This document shows, piece by piece, positions 16,578 to 25,624 of a DNA stretch of 64,000 nt (its first letter is position 1; the number at the start of each line of letters is the position of its first letter). The stretch spans positions 4,070,501-4,134,500 of the forward strand of contig NZ_CP029189.1 in NCBI RefSeq assembly GCF_008642275.1, read 5' to 3'. Below the pieces are notes generated by a model that saw only the letters and a list, made by a program, of their open reading frames with translations, did not search any database and was not told where the DNA came from. Position numbers and translations under genes: made by a program. This stretch comes from Streptomyces venezuelae. GTDB taxonomy: Bacteria; Actinomycetota; Actinomycetes; Streptomycetales; Streptomycetaceae.

Positions 16578-17647
16578 CCCGCACCCGGTCCTCCGGCCCG
16601 GCACTCGCCGTGGTCGGGGCGACCGGAGCAGTCGGTTCGGTCCTGCTCCAGATGCTGTCCCAGCGGGCGGACGTCTGGGGCGAGATCCGCCTGATCGCCT
16701 CCGCGCGCTCGGCCGGCCGCGTGCTGGCCGTCCGCGCGGAGGAGACCGAGGTGGTCGCCCTCACCGAGGACGCCTTCGACGGCCTCGGACCGGGCGACGT
16801 CGCCCTCTTCCTCACACCGGCCGACGTCTCGGCCCGGTGGGCCCCCGTGGTCACCACGCGCGGCGCGGTCGTCGTCGACCTGTCCGCGGCCTTCCGGGAG
16901 GACCCCGAGGTCCCGCTGGTGGTGCCCGAGGTCAACGGGGACGCCGCACGGATCCGGCCGCGCGGGATCGTCGCGGGCCCGGACTGCGTGACCGCCACCA
17001 TGATCGCGGCCCTGGGGGCCCTGCACTCCGAGTACTCCCTGCGCGACCTGGTGGTCTCCTCGTACCAGGCGGCGAGCGCCGCCGGGCGGGCCGGTTCCGA
17101 GACGCTGCGCCGCCAGCAGTCGCTGGTGGCCGGGACCTCCCTGGGCGAGCAGCCCGGGGACGTGCGCCGGGCCGTGGGCGAGGACACCGGCCCCTTCGCG
17201 GCCCCGCTCGCCCTCAACGTCGTGCCCTGGTCCGGCGAGCTGCGCGCGGACGGCTGGTCCTCGCACGAGCTGGCGGTACGCGGGGAGACGCGCCGGATCC
17301 TGCAGCTGGAGCAGCTCCCGGTGTCGGTGACCTGCGTCCAGGTGCCGGTGCTGACCGGGCATTCGCTGACCGTGCGGGCCCGGTTCGAGCGCGAGGTGGA
17401 GGCCGTGCACGCCAGGGGGATCCTGGAGGCCGCGCCCGGTGTGGTGCTCGTGGACGACCCCGCGGCGGGGGAGTTCCCCACTCCGGTGGACGCCGCCGGG
17501 ACGGATCCCGCCTGGGTCGGGCGGGTACGGGCCTCGCTCGACGACCGTCACGCCCTGGAGTTCTTCGTGTGCGCCGACAATCTCCGCAAGGGCGCAGCGT
17601 TGAATGCCACACAGATCGCGGAACTGATCGCAGGTGAATTTGCGTAA
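16574..17647 (+). CDS. asd: Aspartate-semialdehyde dehydrogenase
   Basis: A 357-residue NADPH-dependent enzyme that converts aspartyl phosphate to aspartate semialdehyde, directly after aspartate kinase. The Rossmann motif is [16 protein letters not shown], the phosphate-contact region is [13 protein letters not shown], and the catalytic cysteine (about Cys138) is in GPDCVTATM. The substrate-binding domain has [13 protein letters not shown]. The length fits actinobacterial Asd. The ATG overlaps the kinase stop by four bases. The sequence is somewhat divergent: GPDC replaces the common NPNC. Confidence 0.95.
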   Translation: MTRTRSSGPALAVVGATGAVGSVLLQMLSQRADVWGEIRLIASARSAGRVLAVRAEETEVVALTEDAFDGLGPGDVALFLTPADVSARWAPVVTTRGAVVVDLSAAFREDPEVPLVVPEVNGDAARIRPRGIVAGPDCVTATMIAALGALHSEYSLRDLVVSSYQAASAAGRAGSETLRRQQSLVAGTSLGEQPGDVRRAVGEDTGPFAAPLALNVVPWSGELRADGWSSHELAVRGETRRILQLEQLPVSVTCVQVPVLTGHSLTVRARFEREVEAVHARGILEAAPGVVLVDDPAAGEFPTPVDAAGTDPAWVGRVRASLDDRHALEFFVCADNLRKGAALNATQIAELIAGEFA

Positions 17648-17691
17648 TTCGCTTTGTAGGATCGGTGCTGATCCCTTGATCAAGGTGATGG

Positions 17692-17727
17692 CCCGACTGC
17701 CGTCTCGGTAAAGACGGGGCAATCGGG
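17692..17727 (+). terminator. Imperfect hairpin after asd
   Basis: CCCGA, TGCC and GTCT on the left pair with AGAC, GGCA and TCGGG on the right, with one mismatch and a bulge and a loop of about six bases. It lies 45 bases past the asd stop and probably ends the ask-asd transcript. Confidence 0.5.
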
Positions 17728-17818
17728 AAGAGCGGGTACGCATGAGGGCAACAGGGATTTTGCTGGTGAGGCGGCCTGGCGCGTACAACCCTGATGGGGG
17801 GACGCGTGTCCAACCGGC

Positions 17819-18595
17819 GTGGCAGACACACTGCTCGAACCGGCCGTCCGGCCGGCGCGGATCGGGATCCTCCCGTCGCGCCGGGTCCTCCGCACGCCCG
17901 GCGACGGTCTTCCCGTGATCGTGCCCGTCCCGCCGGCGGGGCCGTCGGCAGCGCCCGTACGGACAGCCGTACCGATCCGGGGCGGCCTCGTGCCCGCGCC
18001 GCGCGACAGCGCTGAGACGGAGGGGAGCAGCAGGAGCGAGGCGGCCGGGACGGCCGATCCGGTGGCCGAGGCGGCCGAACCGGCGGCCGAAGTGGTGGCC
18101 GGCACCACCGTCGACCACCTCACCGCGACCTACCAGGCGCACTACCGCTCGCTCCTGGGCCTGGCAGCCCTGCTCCTCGACGACACCGCCTCCTGCGAGG
18201 ACGTGGTCCAGGAGGCCTTCATCCGGGTGCACTCCGCCCGGAACCGGGTCCGTGACCGGGAGAAGACCCTGGCGTACCTGCGCCAGACCGTCGTGAACCT
18301 CTCGCGGTCCGCCCTGCGCCGCCGCATCCTCGGCCTCAAGCTGCTCTCGAAGCCGATGCCGGACATGGCGAGCGCCGAAGAGGGCGCGTACGACCAGCTG
18401 GAACGGGACGACCTGATCAAGGCGATGCGTGGACTGCAGCGCCGCCAGCGCGAGGTGCTGGTGCTGCGCTACTTCGCGGACATGACGGAGGCCCAGGTCG
18501 CCGAGACGCTCGGAATATCGCTCGGCTCGGTGAAGGCGTACGGATCGCGGGGCATTGCCGCGCTGCGGGTGGCGATGGAGGCTGCGCAGTCATGA
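17819..18595 (+). CDS. ECF RNA polymerase sigma factor (SigE family)
   Basis: The C-terminal 160 residues of this 258-residue protein form a complete ECF sigma factor. Region 2 runs from about residue 100 (TYQAHYRSLLGLAALLLDD, CEDVVQEAFIRVHSA) and region 4 from about 200 (QRRQREVLVLRYFADMTEAQ, GISLGSVKAYGSRGIAALR). The N-terminal 95 residues are Pro/Ala-rich and unusual. The GTG at 17819 has no good ribosome site, while a better one (GGGGGGACGC) serves a different frame, so the true start may be further in. It overlaps the next gene by ATGA, as sigma and anti-sigma pairs do. Confidence 0.88.
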   Translation: MADTLLEPAVRPARIGILPSRRVLRTPGDGLPVIVPVPPAGPSAAPVRTAVPIRGGLVPAPRDSAETEGSSRSEAAGTADPVAEAAEPAAEVVAGTTVDHLTATYQAHYRSLLGLAALLLDDTASCEDVVQEAFIRVHSARNRVRDREKTLAYLRQTVVNLSRSALRRRILGLKLLSKPMPDMASAEEGAYDQLERDDLIKAMRGLQRRQREVLVLRYFADMTEAQVAETLGISLGSVKAYGSRGIAALRVAMEAAQS

Positions 18596-19677
18596 TGGAC
18601 GACCACACTCCGCCGGGCGGGGCGAGCGGGGAAGAGGAGCTGCGGATCCTCCTGCGCGGGGCCGTCGAAGGCCTGCAGCCCTCCGCGGACGCCCTGGAGC
18701 GACTACGTGACGCCGTTCCCGCGCGCCGGACCCGCAACCGCCGGGCCGCCCTCGTCGGCGCCGCAGCGGCCGTGCTGCTCGCCGGGACGGCGATCCCGGC
18801 CGCAGTGCACCTGACCTCGGCCGAGGGCGTGGCCACGGACCATCCGGCGATGGCCGGACACGGCGCCGCCACCGGAAACAAGCAGGACTCACCGGCTTCC
18901 GACCCGCACCAGAACGGCTTCGGGTCCCCGGCGAAGCCGCCCCACCCCTTCGGCGACGCCCCGTCCGCGGGCGGGGTCACCGGGCAGCCGAACGCCACGA
19001 CGGGCCCCGCGTCGGACGGGCTGACGGCAGGCCCGTCGGGCGCCGGGACCTCCGCCGGAGCGGCCGGCTCCGCAGGTGCCGTGCCGGGCTCGGGACCGCT
19101 GCCGCCGGTGGCGGCTCCAGGGGTGCCCGGGTGCGGCGCGGACCAGCTCGGGGTGGTGGGCTCGTCCCGGGCCCCGGAGACCGACGGCCGGGTCTACGGC
19201 AGTTTCCGGGTCACCAACCTCTCGTCCCAGAACTGTGCCGTCAACGGCCAGGACACCCTGACGGCCGCCCCGGCGCCCGGGACCGGGGCCGGTTCGGGCC
19301 CCGCCGTCGCCGTGGTCGGCCACACCGCGGGCGATCCGGCGAGCGGGCTGCTGCCCGACCCGGCGGCGGCTGCTCCGGCGCTGGTGCTCCCGCCGAACAC
19401 GGCGTACGAGGTCCGCTTCGCATGGGTGCCGTCGGGGGAGGCCTGCGCACCTGCGAACCCGGACGCGGGCGGGAAGTCCCCGCAGAGCGACACGGCGGGC
19501 ACCACGAGCGGTACGGGGAGCGGACCGGCCGTCGAACCGCAGACGGGCACCTCCCCGGCCCCGGCCGGCGTGGCCGTCTCGCACACCCCGCAGTCGGGGG
19601 CCGCGACGACGCGGACGACGATCCCCGAGGTGTGCGGCGGAACGGTCTACCGGACGGGCGCGATCCCGCTGGCCTGA
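18592..19677 (+). CDS. Membrane-anchored extracellular protein, probable sigma partner
   Basis: A 361-residue protein with a short cytoplasmic part (about 1-48; ELRILLRGAVEGLQPSADAL), one membrane segment (about 50-70; AALVGAAAAVLLAGTAIPAA), a long Gly/Ser/Pro/Ala-rich spacer, and an external beta-like domain with VYGSFRVTNLSSQNCAVNGQ, a pattern seen in DUF4232-like surface domains, and several cysteines. It overlaps the sigma gene by four bases. By topology and position it may act as an anti-sigma factor, but the cytoplasmic part lacks the HxxxCxxC zinc motif, so this is an inference. Confidence 0.8.
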   Translation: MMDDHTPPGGASGEEELRILLRGAVEGLQPSADALERLRDAVPARRTRNRRAALVGAAAAVLLAGTAIPAAVHLTSAEGVATDHPAMAGHGAATGNKQDSPASDPHQNGFGSPAKPPHPFGDAPSAGGVTGQPNATTGPASDGLTAGPSGAGTSAGAAGSAGAVPGSGPLPPVAAPGVPGCGADQLGVVGSSRAPETDGRVYGSFRVTNLSSQNCAVNGQDTLTAAPAPGTGAGSGPAVAVVGHTAGDPASGLLPDPAAAAPALVLPPNTAYEVRFAWVPSGEACAPANPDAGGKSPQSDTAGTTSGTGSGPAVEPQTGTSPAPAGVAVSHTPQSGAATTRTTIPEVCGGTVYRTGAIPLA

Positions 19678-19770
19678 GGGCCGCCGGAGGCGTCCGCGCG
19701 GAGTTCCGGCGGAGGTGCCCCGGTGGCGCCCCGGGCGGAGCTGTCCCGGGCGGTGTTCCAGGCGGAGGAG

Positions 19771-20535
19771 CTACCGCGCTGCGGGCTCCAGCAGGCCCGC
19801 CTCGGCGTCGCGGATCGTCTCCACCTCGCGTCGGTAGAGGCGGAACCACATGAAGAGCACGAAGGCGACGAAGACGAACCACTCACCGGTGTAGCCGAGG
19901 TTCTGGAAGGCCTTCAGGTCGAGCCCGGTGTTGGTCGGTGCCTGCGCAGGCACCGGAATCATCCCCTCCGACGGGGTCTGCACGGTCAGCCAGGCGTCGT
20001 ACAGCTCGTACGGGACGATGTTGACCAGCGAGGCGGCGCTGATCACCCCGAGCTGCCCGGCCGGCAGCCCGCCCTGGGAGTGGACCCCCTTCGTACCGGC
20101 GTTCTCCGCGGCCTGCAGGGCACCGCTGACCTCGACCCGGCCGGCCGGCGGGGCCGGCGCCTTCGCGGGATCCGCCACTCCCGGCAGCCAGCCCCGCACC
20201 ACCGGGACGCTCTTGCCGGAGTCGGTCTTCAGCAGCGTCAGCACGTAGAACCCGGACCGGCCGTCCAGCCGCCGCTCGGGCACCAGCAGCTGGTCGCCGT
20301 ACTCCCCGGCCGTGGCGGCAAGCCGCCCGGAGGTCGTCTTGTCGACCGGAAGCAGCGACTCCAGAGGCGCGGCCACCTGGTCGGCGGGCCGCTCCGCACC
20401 CGCTTCACGGTGGCTGTCGACGCGGTCCTCGAACCGGCCGAGCTGCCAGGAACCCATGAACAGGCAGAAGGGCACGGCGAGCGCGACGAAGACGTTGATC
20501 CCCCACCAGCGCGGGGTCAGGAGAAACCGGTGCAC
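19771..20535 (-). CDS. SURF1-family cytochrome oxidase assembly protein
   Basis: A SURF1-like protein of about 254 residues, involved in heme insertion or assembly of aa3-type cytochrome c oxidase. It has the classic two-helix layout: an N-terminal membrane segment (WWGINVFVALAVPFCLFMGS) followed by WQLGRFEDR, an extracellular domain with VVRGWLPG, and a C-terminal membrane segment (EWFVFVAFVLFMWFRLYRRE). The start is GTG 20535 (HRFLLTPRWWG) by family likeness; an ATG at 20559 is an alternative. Most of the protein should face outside the membrane. Confidence 0.92.
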   Translation of the reverse strand: MHRFLLTPRWWGINVFVALAVPFCLFMGSWQLGRFEDRVDSHREAGAERPADQVAAPLESLLPVDKTTSGRLAATAGEYGDQLLVPERRLDGRSGFYVLTLLKTDSGKSVPVVRGWLPGVADPAKAPAPPAGRVEVSGALQAAENAGTKGVHSQGGLPAGQLGVISAASLVNIVPYELYDAWLTVQTPSEGMIPVPAQAPTNTGLDLKAFQNLGYTGEWFVFVAFVLFMWFRLYRREVETIRDAEAGLLEPAAR

Positions 20536-20578
20536 CCCACCACCGTACGGGGGGTGCACCGCCCTCCCTCCCGCAGGG

Positions 20579-22384
20579 TCAGTGCGGCAGGTGCTTCAGC
20601 GCGAACTCCAGCTCCATCCGGACCTGCTTGATCCGCTCCTCCACCACCAGCGAACCGTGCCCCGCGTCGTACCGGTACACCTCGTGCACCGCCCCGCGCG
20701 CGGCGAGCCGGTCCACGTAGTTGTCGATCTGGCGGATCGGGCAGCGCGGGTCGTTCACCCCCGCCGCGATGTGGACGGGAGCCTTCACCGCATCCACGTA
20801 CGTCAGCGGGGAGGAGGCCTCGAAGCGGTCCGGGACCTCCTCCGGCGTGCCGCCGAAGAGGGTGCGGTCCAGGGCCTTCAGCGCCTCCATCTCGTCGTGG
20901 TACGCCGTCACGTAGTCCGCGACCGGTACGGCGGCCAGGCCGACGGCCCAGGCCTCGGGCTGCGTGCCCAGGCCCAGCAGCGTCAGGTAACCGCCCCAGG
21001 AACCGCCCGACAGCACCATGCGCGCCGGGTCCGCGAGGCCGGAGGCCACCGCCCACTCCCGGACCGCACCGATGTCCTCCAGCTCGATCAGCCCGACCCG
21101 GTGCTTGAGGGCGTCGGTCCACTCGCGGCCGTAGCCCGTCGAGCCGCGGTAGTTGACCCGCACCACGGCGAAACCGTGGTCCAGCCAGGCCGCCGGAGCC
21201 GACGCGAAGGAGTCGCTGTCGTGCCAGGTCGGCCCGCCGTGGATCTCGAAGACCGTCGGGAAGGGACCCTCGCCGTGCCCCGCCGGCCGCTGCGCGAGGG
21301 CGTGGATCCGCCCGCCCGGACCCTCGACCCACACGTCCTCGACCGGCTGCGAACCCGGCGCCCGGAAACCGGGCGGGTCCAGGACGACCCCGCCCGCGGT
21401 GGACCGTACCGCCGAGGGCTCGGCGGCCGAGGACCACAGGTACTCCACCGTCCCGTCGGGCCGCGCCGTGGCCCCCGACACCGACCCCGGCGGCGTGTCC
21501 ACCCGGACGAGCTCACGCGCGGCCAGGTCGTAGCGCCACAGCTCGCTGCGCGCCTCGAAGCTGTGCGCGACCAGCAGCGCGGACCCGTCCGGGTACCACT
21601 CGGCGCTGACGTCGCCCGGCAGGTCGATCGCGAGCTCCTGCTCGGCGCCGGTGGCCACGTCCCAGACCATCGGCTCCCAGCGGCCCCGCCGCTGGTGCCC
21701 GACGAGCAGCCGGGTGTCGCCCGCGACCGGCGCGAAACCGAGGACCTCCAGCCCCAGCTCCTCGGACCCGCCCCGGGAGTCGTCCAGCTCGGCGACGGTG
21801 GTCCCGTCCAGGGTCAGGACGCGCAGGGCGGAGTGCATCGCGTCGCCGTGCTCGGTGTGCTCGACGGCCACCAGCGTTCCGTCACGGGACAGGTCGCCGA
21901 CGCCCGCCGACTCCCGGTGCCGGTAGATCACGGTGGGAGCGGAGCCGTCCGGCCGCACCACGTGGACGGTCGAGCCGTCCTCGTCGGTGGAGCGCCCCAC
22001 GACGGCCGTCCCGTCCCGCCCGATGGCCAGCCCCGCCGGATACGAGGGCGCGAGACCGGGGGTGGCCGGCTCGTCGGGGCCGCCCGCGAAGGGCTGGCGC
22101 ACCCAGGTGCCGAACTCGTCGCCGTCCGTGTCGGAGAACCACCAGATCCACTCGCCGTCGGGGGAGAGGGTCCCGTCGGTGGTGCCGTTGGGGCGGTCCG
22201 TGGCCTGCCGCTGCTCGCCGGTGGCGCGGTCCCACGCGTAGATCTCGTAGGTCCCGGTCGCGTTGGACACGAAGAGCGAACGGTCCGGGGCGTCCTCGGC
22301 CCAGTCGGGGAGCCCGACGCGCGGTGCCCGGAACCGCTTCTCCCAGTCGGGCATGCCGGGGGTCATCTCACTGTCGCTGGTCAT
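20579..22384 (-). CDS. S9-family prolyl oligopeptidase-like peptidase
   Basis: A 601-residue serine peptidase. The N-terminal half is a beta-propeller with repeats such as TLSPDGEWIWWFSDTDGDEF and DLSRDGTLVAVE. The C-terminal half is an alpha/beta-hydrolase domain: TVFEIHGGPTWHD, VVRVNYRGSTGYGREW, nucleophile elbow GGSWGGYLTLL, and late Asp/His motifs GVNDPRCPIRQID and DAGHGSLV. The family cleaves short peptides, often acyl- or proline-containing. No signal peptide is seen, so it is cytoplasmic. I chose ATG 22384 (MTSDSEMTPG) over the longer ORF start. Confidence 0.93.
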   Translation of the reverse strand: MTSDSEMTPGMPDWEKRFRAPRVGLPDWAEDAPDRSLFVSNATGTYEIYAWDRATGEQRQATDRPNGTTDGTLSPDGEWIWWFSDTDGDEFGTWVRQPFAGGPDEPATPGLAPSYPAGLAIGRDGTAVVGRSTDEDGSTVHVVRPDGSAPTVIYRHRESAGVGDLSRDGTLVAVEHTEHGDAMHSALRVLTLDGTTVAELDDSRGGSEELGLEVLGFAPVAGDTRLLVGHQRRGRWEPMVWDVATGAEQELAIDLPGDVSAEWYPDGSALLVAHSFEARSELWRYDLAARELVRVDTPPGSVSGATARPDGTVEYLWSSAAEPSAVRSTAGGVVLDPPGFRAPGSQPVEDVWVEGPGGRIHALAQRPAGHGEGPFPTVFEIHGGPTWHDSDSFASAPAAWLDHGFAVVRVNYRGSTGYGREWTDALKHRVGLIELEDIGAVREWAVASGLADPARMVLSGGSWGGYLTLLGLGTQPEAWAVGLAAVPVADYVTAYHDEMEALKALDRTLFGGTPEEVPDRFEASSPLTYVDAVKAPVHIAAGVNDPRCPIRQIDNYVDRLAARGAVHEVYRYDAGHGSLVVEERIKQVRMELEFALKHLPH

Positions 22385-22481
22385 GCGCCCCATTGTGGCC
22401 GCACCGCTCCCCGGGATGCCGACCGCCGGGAACGGGCGGAGAGTGGAACGCATCGGCCGTCACGCCCGAGGAGGAACGATC

Positions 22482-22649
22482 ATGGCCAAGAAGGCCCGTA
22501 CCGGCCACCACAGCCACCAGGACTCCGAGCGCGCGCTGGCGAAGAACACGGCCGCGGAGGCCCGTGCCAAGGCTGCGGTCCGGGACATGCACAGCACCGC
22601 CGCGAAGACGCGCGGCATGCAGCAGAAGGCCCAGGCCAAGCGCGGCTAG
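22482..22649 (+). CDS. Small Lys/Ala-rich basic protein
   Basis: A 55-residue protein starting MAKKARTGHHSHQDSERALA, rich in Lys, Ala and His, and predicted to be helical and charged. GAGGAGG sits 8 bases upstream of the ATG at 22482. The longer ORF starts inside the divergent peptidase gene. No known family was recognised. The composition suggests nucleic-acid or ribosome association, but that is only a guess. It is divergent from the S9 peptidase gene and 35 bases upstream of the deaminase gene. Confidence 0.75.
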   Translation: MAKKARTGHHSHQDSERALAKNTAAEARAKAAVRDMHSTAAKTRGMQQKAQAKRG

Positions 22650-22684
22650 GCCCGCTCCGCCGGATGTCTCTCTAGGCTGGCGCC

Positions 22685-23986
22685 ATGCGGATGATCGTCC
22701 GGGGCGCCCGGCTGCTGCACTCCCACGGCCTGTCCGACGTCGAGGTCGCGGAGGACGGCCGCATCGCGCGGGTCCTCCCCCACGACGACCAGAAGGAACC
22801 ACCCGCCACGGGCATCCTCATCGAGGCCCACGGCGGCCTTCTCACGCCTCCCTTCGTCGAGCCGCACATCCACCTCGACACGGCGCTGACCGCGGGCGAG
22901 CCCCGCCCCAACGCCTCCGGCACCCTCTGGGAGGGCATCGCCTGCTGGAGCGAACGCAAGCGGACCCTGACCCGCGAGGACGTGATCGCGCGGGCCACCG
23001 AGGTGCTGCGCTGGCAGGCCGCCCACGGGGTCCTGCACGTGCGGACCCACTGCGACGTCACCGACCCGGACCTCACCGCGCTGGAGGCCCTGCTGGAGGT
23101 GCGCGACCGGGTGCGCGACTTCATGACCCTGCAGATCGTGGCCTTCCCCCAGGAGGGCATCGTCTCCTTCCCGGGCGGCGAGGGACTGATGCGCGAGGCC
23201 GTCGCCCGCGGGGCGGACGTCGTCGGTGCGATCCCGCACTTCGAGGACACCCGCGAGGACGGGATCGCCTCGCTGCACACGGCCTTCGCACTGGCTGAGG
23301 AGCACGGCCTGCGGGTCGACGCGCACTGCGACGAGATCGACGACGAGCAGTCCCGCTTCGTGGAGGTGCTGGCCACCCTCGCCCTGCGCTCGGGACTGCG
23401 GGGGCGCGCCACCGCCTCGCACACCACCGCCATGGGCTCCTACAACGGCGCGTACAGCTACAAGCTCCAGCGTCTGCTCGCCCGCTCCGGCGTCAACCTC
23501 GTCTCCAACCCCTTCGCCAACCTGGGCCTCCAGGGCCGCTTCGACGCCTATCCCAAGCGGCGCGGCCTCACCCAGGTCAAGGAGATGCTGGCCGCCGGGG
23601 TCAACGTCGCCTTCGGCCACGACGACGTGATGGACCCCTGGAACCCGCTGGGTACCGCGAACCCGCTGCAGACCGCCCTCGTCGGGCTGTACGCCGCCCA
23701 GCTCACCGGCGCCGACGAGATCCCGGAGGCCTTCTCGATGGTGACGGAGCGCGCGGCGCGGGTGCTCGGCCTCGCGGAGACGGAGTACGGCGTCACCGCC
23801 GGCGCCCCCGCCTCGTTCGTGCTGCTCCCGGCCCCGTCGCCCGAGGAGGCCGTCCGCCGCCAGGTCCGCCCGCGGTACGTCGTCTCGCGCGGCACCGTCC
23901 TCGCCGAGACCCCGCCCGCCCCGACCCGGCTGAACTGGCCCGGGGAGTCCCCGTCCGAGATCGACTTCGGCCGCCGCCTACGCTGA
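22685..23986 (+). CDS. codA: Cytosine deaminase-like amidohydrolase
   Basis: A 433-residue metal-dependent amidohydrolase. It has the metal motif EPHIHLDTALTAG near residue 60, the CodA-type block HCDEIDDEQSRFVE (about residues 217-230), the conserved SHTTAM histidine and GHDDVMDPWNPLG with the catalytic aspartate. This pattern matches E. coli cytosine deaminase, which converts cytosine to uracil, though related isocytosine or creatinine deaminases share it. It is followed six bases later by an HD-domain gene, probably in the same transcript. Confidence 0.9.
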   Translation: MRMIVRGARLLHSHGLSDVEVAEDGRIARVLPHDDQKEPPATGILIEAHGGLLTPPFVEPHIHLDTALTAGEPRPNASGTLWEGIACWSERKRTLTREDVIARATEVLRWQAAHGVLHVRTHCDVTDPDLTALEALLEVRDRVRDFMTLQIVAFPQEGIVSFPGGEGLMREAVARGADVVGAIPHFEDTREDGIASLHTAFALAEEHGLRVDAHCDEIDDEQSRFVEVLATLALRSGLRGRATASHTTAMGSYNGAYSYKLQRLLARSGVNLVSNPFANLGLQGRFDAYPKRRGLTQVKEMLAAGVNVAFGHDDVMDPWNPLGTANPLQTALVGLYAAQLTGADEIPEAFSMVTERAARVLGLAETEYGVTAGAPASFVLLPAPSPEEAVRRQVRPRYVVSRGTVLAETPPAPTRLNWPGESPSEIDFGRRLR

Positions 23987-23992
23987 CGACCC

Positions 23993-24589
23993 ATGAAGAC
24001 GTGGACACTTGACACCGCATCGGCCCGCGCCGCGCACGAGATCGCCGCGGAGTACGCGGACACGACCCTCCTGAACCACTCGGTCCGTTCCTACGCCTTC
24101 GGCGCCCGCTACGCCGAGCAGCACGGCCTGGCGTACGACGCGGAACTCCTCTACGTCAGCGCCCTGGTGCACGATCTGGGCCTGACCGCGCCCTTCGACA
24201 GCCACACCCTGCCCTTCGAGGAGGCGGGCGGCCATGTCGCGCGCGTCCTGACGGCGGGCCTGGGCTGGCCGGCGGCCCGCCGGGCGCGCGCCGAGGAGGT
24301 CGTCGTCCTGCACATGCGGGACGACGTGAGCGCGGCCGAGGACGTGGAGAGCCACCTGCTGCAGGTCGGTACGAGCGCGGACGTCTCGGGCCTGCGCGTC
24401 GCCGAGTTCGATCCCGCCTTCACGGCCGAACTCCTCGCCGCGTACCCGCGGGGCGACTTCGGAGCGGCGTTCCTCGCGCTGGTCGAGGACCAGGCCGCCC
24501 GCAAGCCCGGCTGCGCGGCGGCCGCGTACGTGGCCGGCGGCGCGGCCACCCGGATCGGCGCCAACCCGCTGGACCGGATGCGGGCATAG
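23993..24589 (+). CDS. HD-domain hydrolase
   Basis: A 198-residue HD-superfamily protein. NHSVRSYAFG supplies the first metal histidine and VSALVHDLGL the HD pair; VVLHMRDD adds another ligand. The layout resembles the cyanamide hydratase-like (Ddi2) and nucleotide phosphohydrolase groups; which one is not clear. It lies six bases after the cytosine deaminase gene. Pairing with a deaminase suggests nucleobase or amide catabolism. Confidence 0.88.
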   Translation: MKTWTLDTASARAAHEIAAEYADTTLLNHSVRSYAFGARYAEQHGLAYDAELLYVSALVHDLGLTAPFDSHTLPFEEAGGHVARVLTAGLGWPAARRARAEEVVVLHMRDDVSAAEDVESHLLQVGTSADVSGLRVAEFDPAFTAELLAAYPRGDFGAAFLALVEDQAARKPGCAAAAYVAGGAATRIGANPLDRMRA

Positions 24590-24642
24590 CCCCGCACGCG
24601 GGGGTCACGCACATCGGCCACCGGGTCGGATAGCGTGCCCGC

Positions 24643-25176
24643 ATGTCGTGGGACGAGGACGGAACACCGCACCCGCTCGCACTGCGCCGCACCGGCCGCA
24701 GCGAACTGGAGCCGGACCGGCTGCCGGAGATGCGGGAGCTGGAGGTCCTCGGCTGGGAGCCGGCCCCCGAGGACCTGCGCTGGGTGTTCCTCCCGTACGT
24801 GTGGCCGCCCGCGGACCGCACCTGGATCCCCGACCGGTCCACCCACTGGGCCGTGGACACCACCCTGGACGGCCACGGGCACATCACCGGAGTGGAGTGC
24901 GCGCCGCTGCCCGAGCCCGACCTCCGGGACCTCGACCGCGAGGCCGACGAGGCCCTCGCCGGGCTCGGGATCCCGCCGCGCCCGCGGGGGCGCCTGTGGC
25001 TGCTGCGCCCGGTCGGCGGGTTCACCAGCCTCGGCGCACTTCTCGACCACCTCGACCGCCTCGACCACATCGACGACCTGGCGGACGTGCGCGCCGTGGC
25101 GCCCCGGCCCTCGGCCGCCTTCCTCGCGCTGGTCCGGGCCGAACTCGCCGGACTCGCCGCCTCCGGGGAGCCGTGA
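24643..25176 (+). CDS. Uncharacterised 177-residue acidic protein
   Basis: A soluble Pro/Asp/Glu-rich protein starting MSWDEDGTPHPLALRR, with ELEVLGWEPAPEDLRWVFLP, RTWIPDRSTHWAVDTTLDGH and a helical C-terminus (LDHLDRLDHIDDLADVRAV). It shows no enzymatic motif, membrane segment or signal. Its coding bias matches its neighbours, so it is probably real. It resembles small uncharacterised streptomycete families; I cannot assign a function. Confidence 0.75.
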   Translation: MSWDEDGTPHPLALRRTGRSELEPDRLPEMRELEVLGWEPAPEDLRWVFLPYVWPPADRTWIPDRSTHWAVDTTLDGHGHITGVECAPLPEPDLRDLDREADEALAGLGIPPRPRGRLWLLRPVGGFTSLGALLDHLDRLDHIDDLADVRAVAPRPSAAFLALVRAELAGLAASGEP

Positions 25177-25302
25177 GGCGGGTCGGCCCCGCGCCGGGGC
25201 GAGACCGTTCCCGTGGCGCACCGACCGCCGGCACAGAACAGGGCCGTCCTGTGCTCCCGTGGCTACCCTTGTCGTGAGGGGGTACTGCCGGGAGGCGATC
25301 TC

Positions 25303-25581
25303 ATGGGTCGGCGCCATCACTTCCACATCGACCACGACGGGCACTCGGTCAGCGCCACGGTCGAGACCGGGCGCACCGCCGTCGTGGAGGTACTGGTCGA
25401 CGGCAAGGAGACCGGACACGCCACGACGCACGACGACCACCCCGTGACCGTGCACGTCGAGCTGCCGACGGATCCACCGACGCAGGTCTCCGTCCGTGCG
25501 ACGCCCGGGCCGGGCGTACCCCGCTGCATCTTCGAGGCCCCGGCCATGGAGCCGCACATCATGTCCCCCCGCCCCTACTGA
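25303..25581 (+). CDS. Uncharacterised small His-rich protein
   Basis: A 92-residue protein starting MGRRHHFHIDHDGHSV, with clustered histidines at both ends of a beta-rich core (VVEVLVDGKETGHATTHDD, VTVHVELPTDPPTQVSVRA). GGGAGGCGATC precedes the ATG at 25303. Metal binding is possible from the composition but not shown. It stands alone between the previous rightward gene and a convergent leftward gene. Confidence 0.7.
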   Translation: MGRRHHFHIDHDGHSVSATVETGRTAVVEVLVDGKETGHATTHDDHPVTVHVELPTDPPTQVSVRATPGPGVPRCIFEAPAMEPHIMSPRPY

Positions 25582-25624
25582 CGGCGGCGGCCGCCGGGCA
25601 CCCGCACACCACGGCGAAGCCCGG

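Noticed and set aside
17794..18015. ORF starting MGGRVSNRRGRH with a good ribosome site
   Set aside because: Arg/Pro/Ala-rich composition typical of a shifted frame over the sigma gene; kept only as a doubt about the sigma start.
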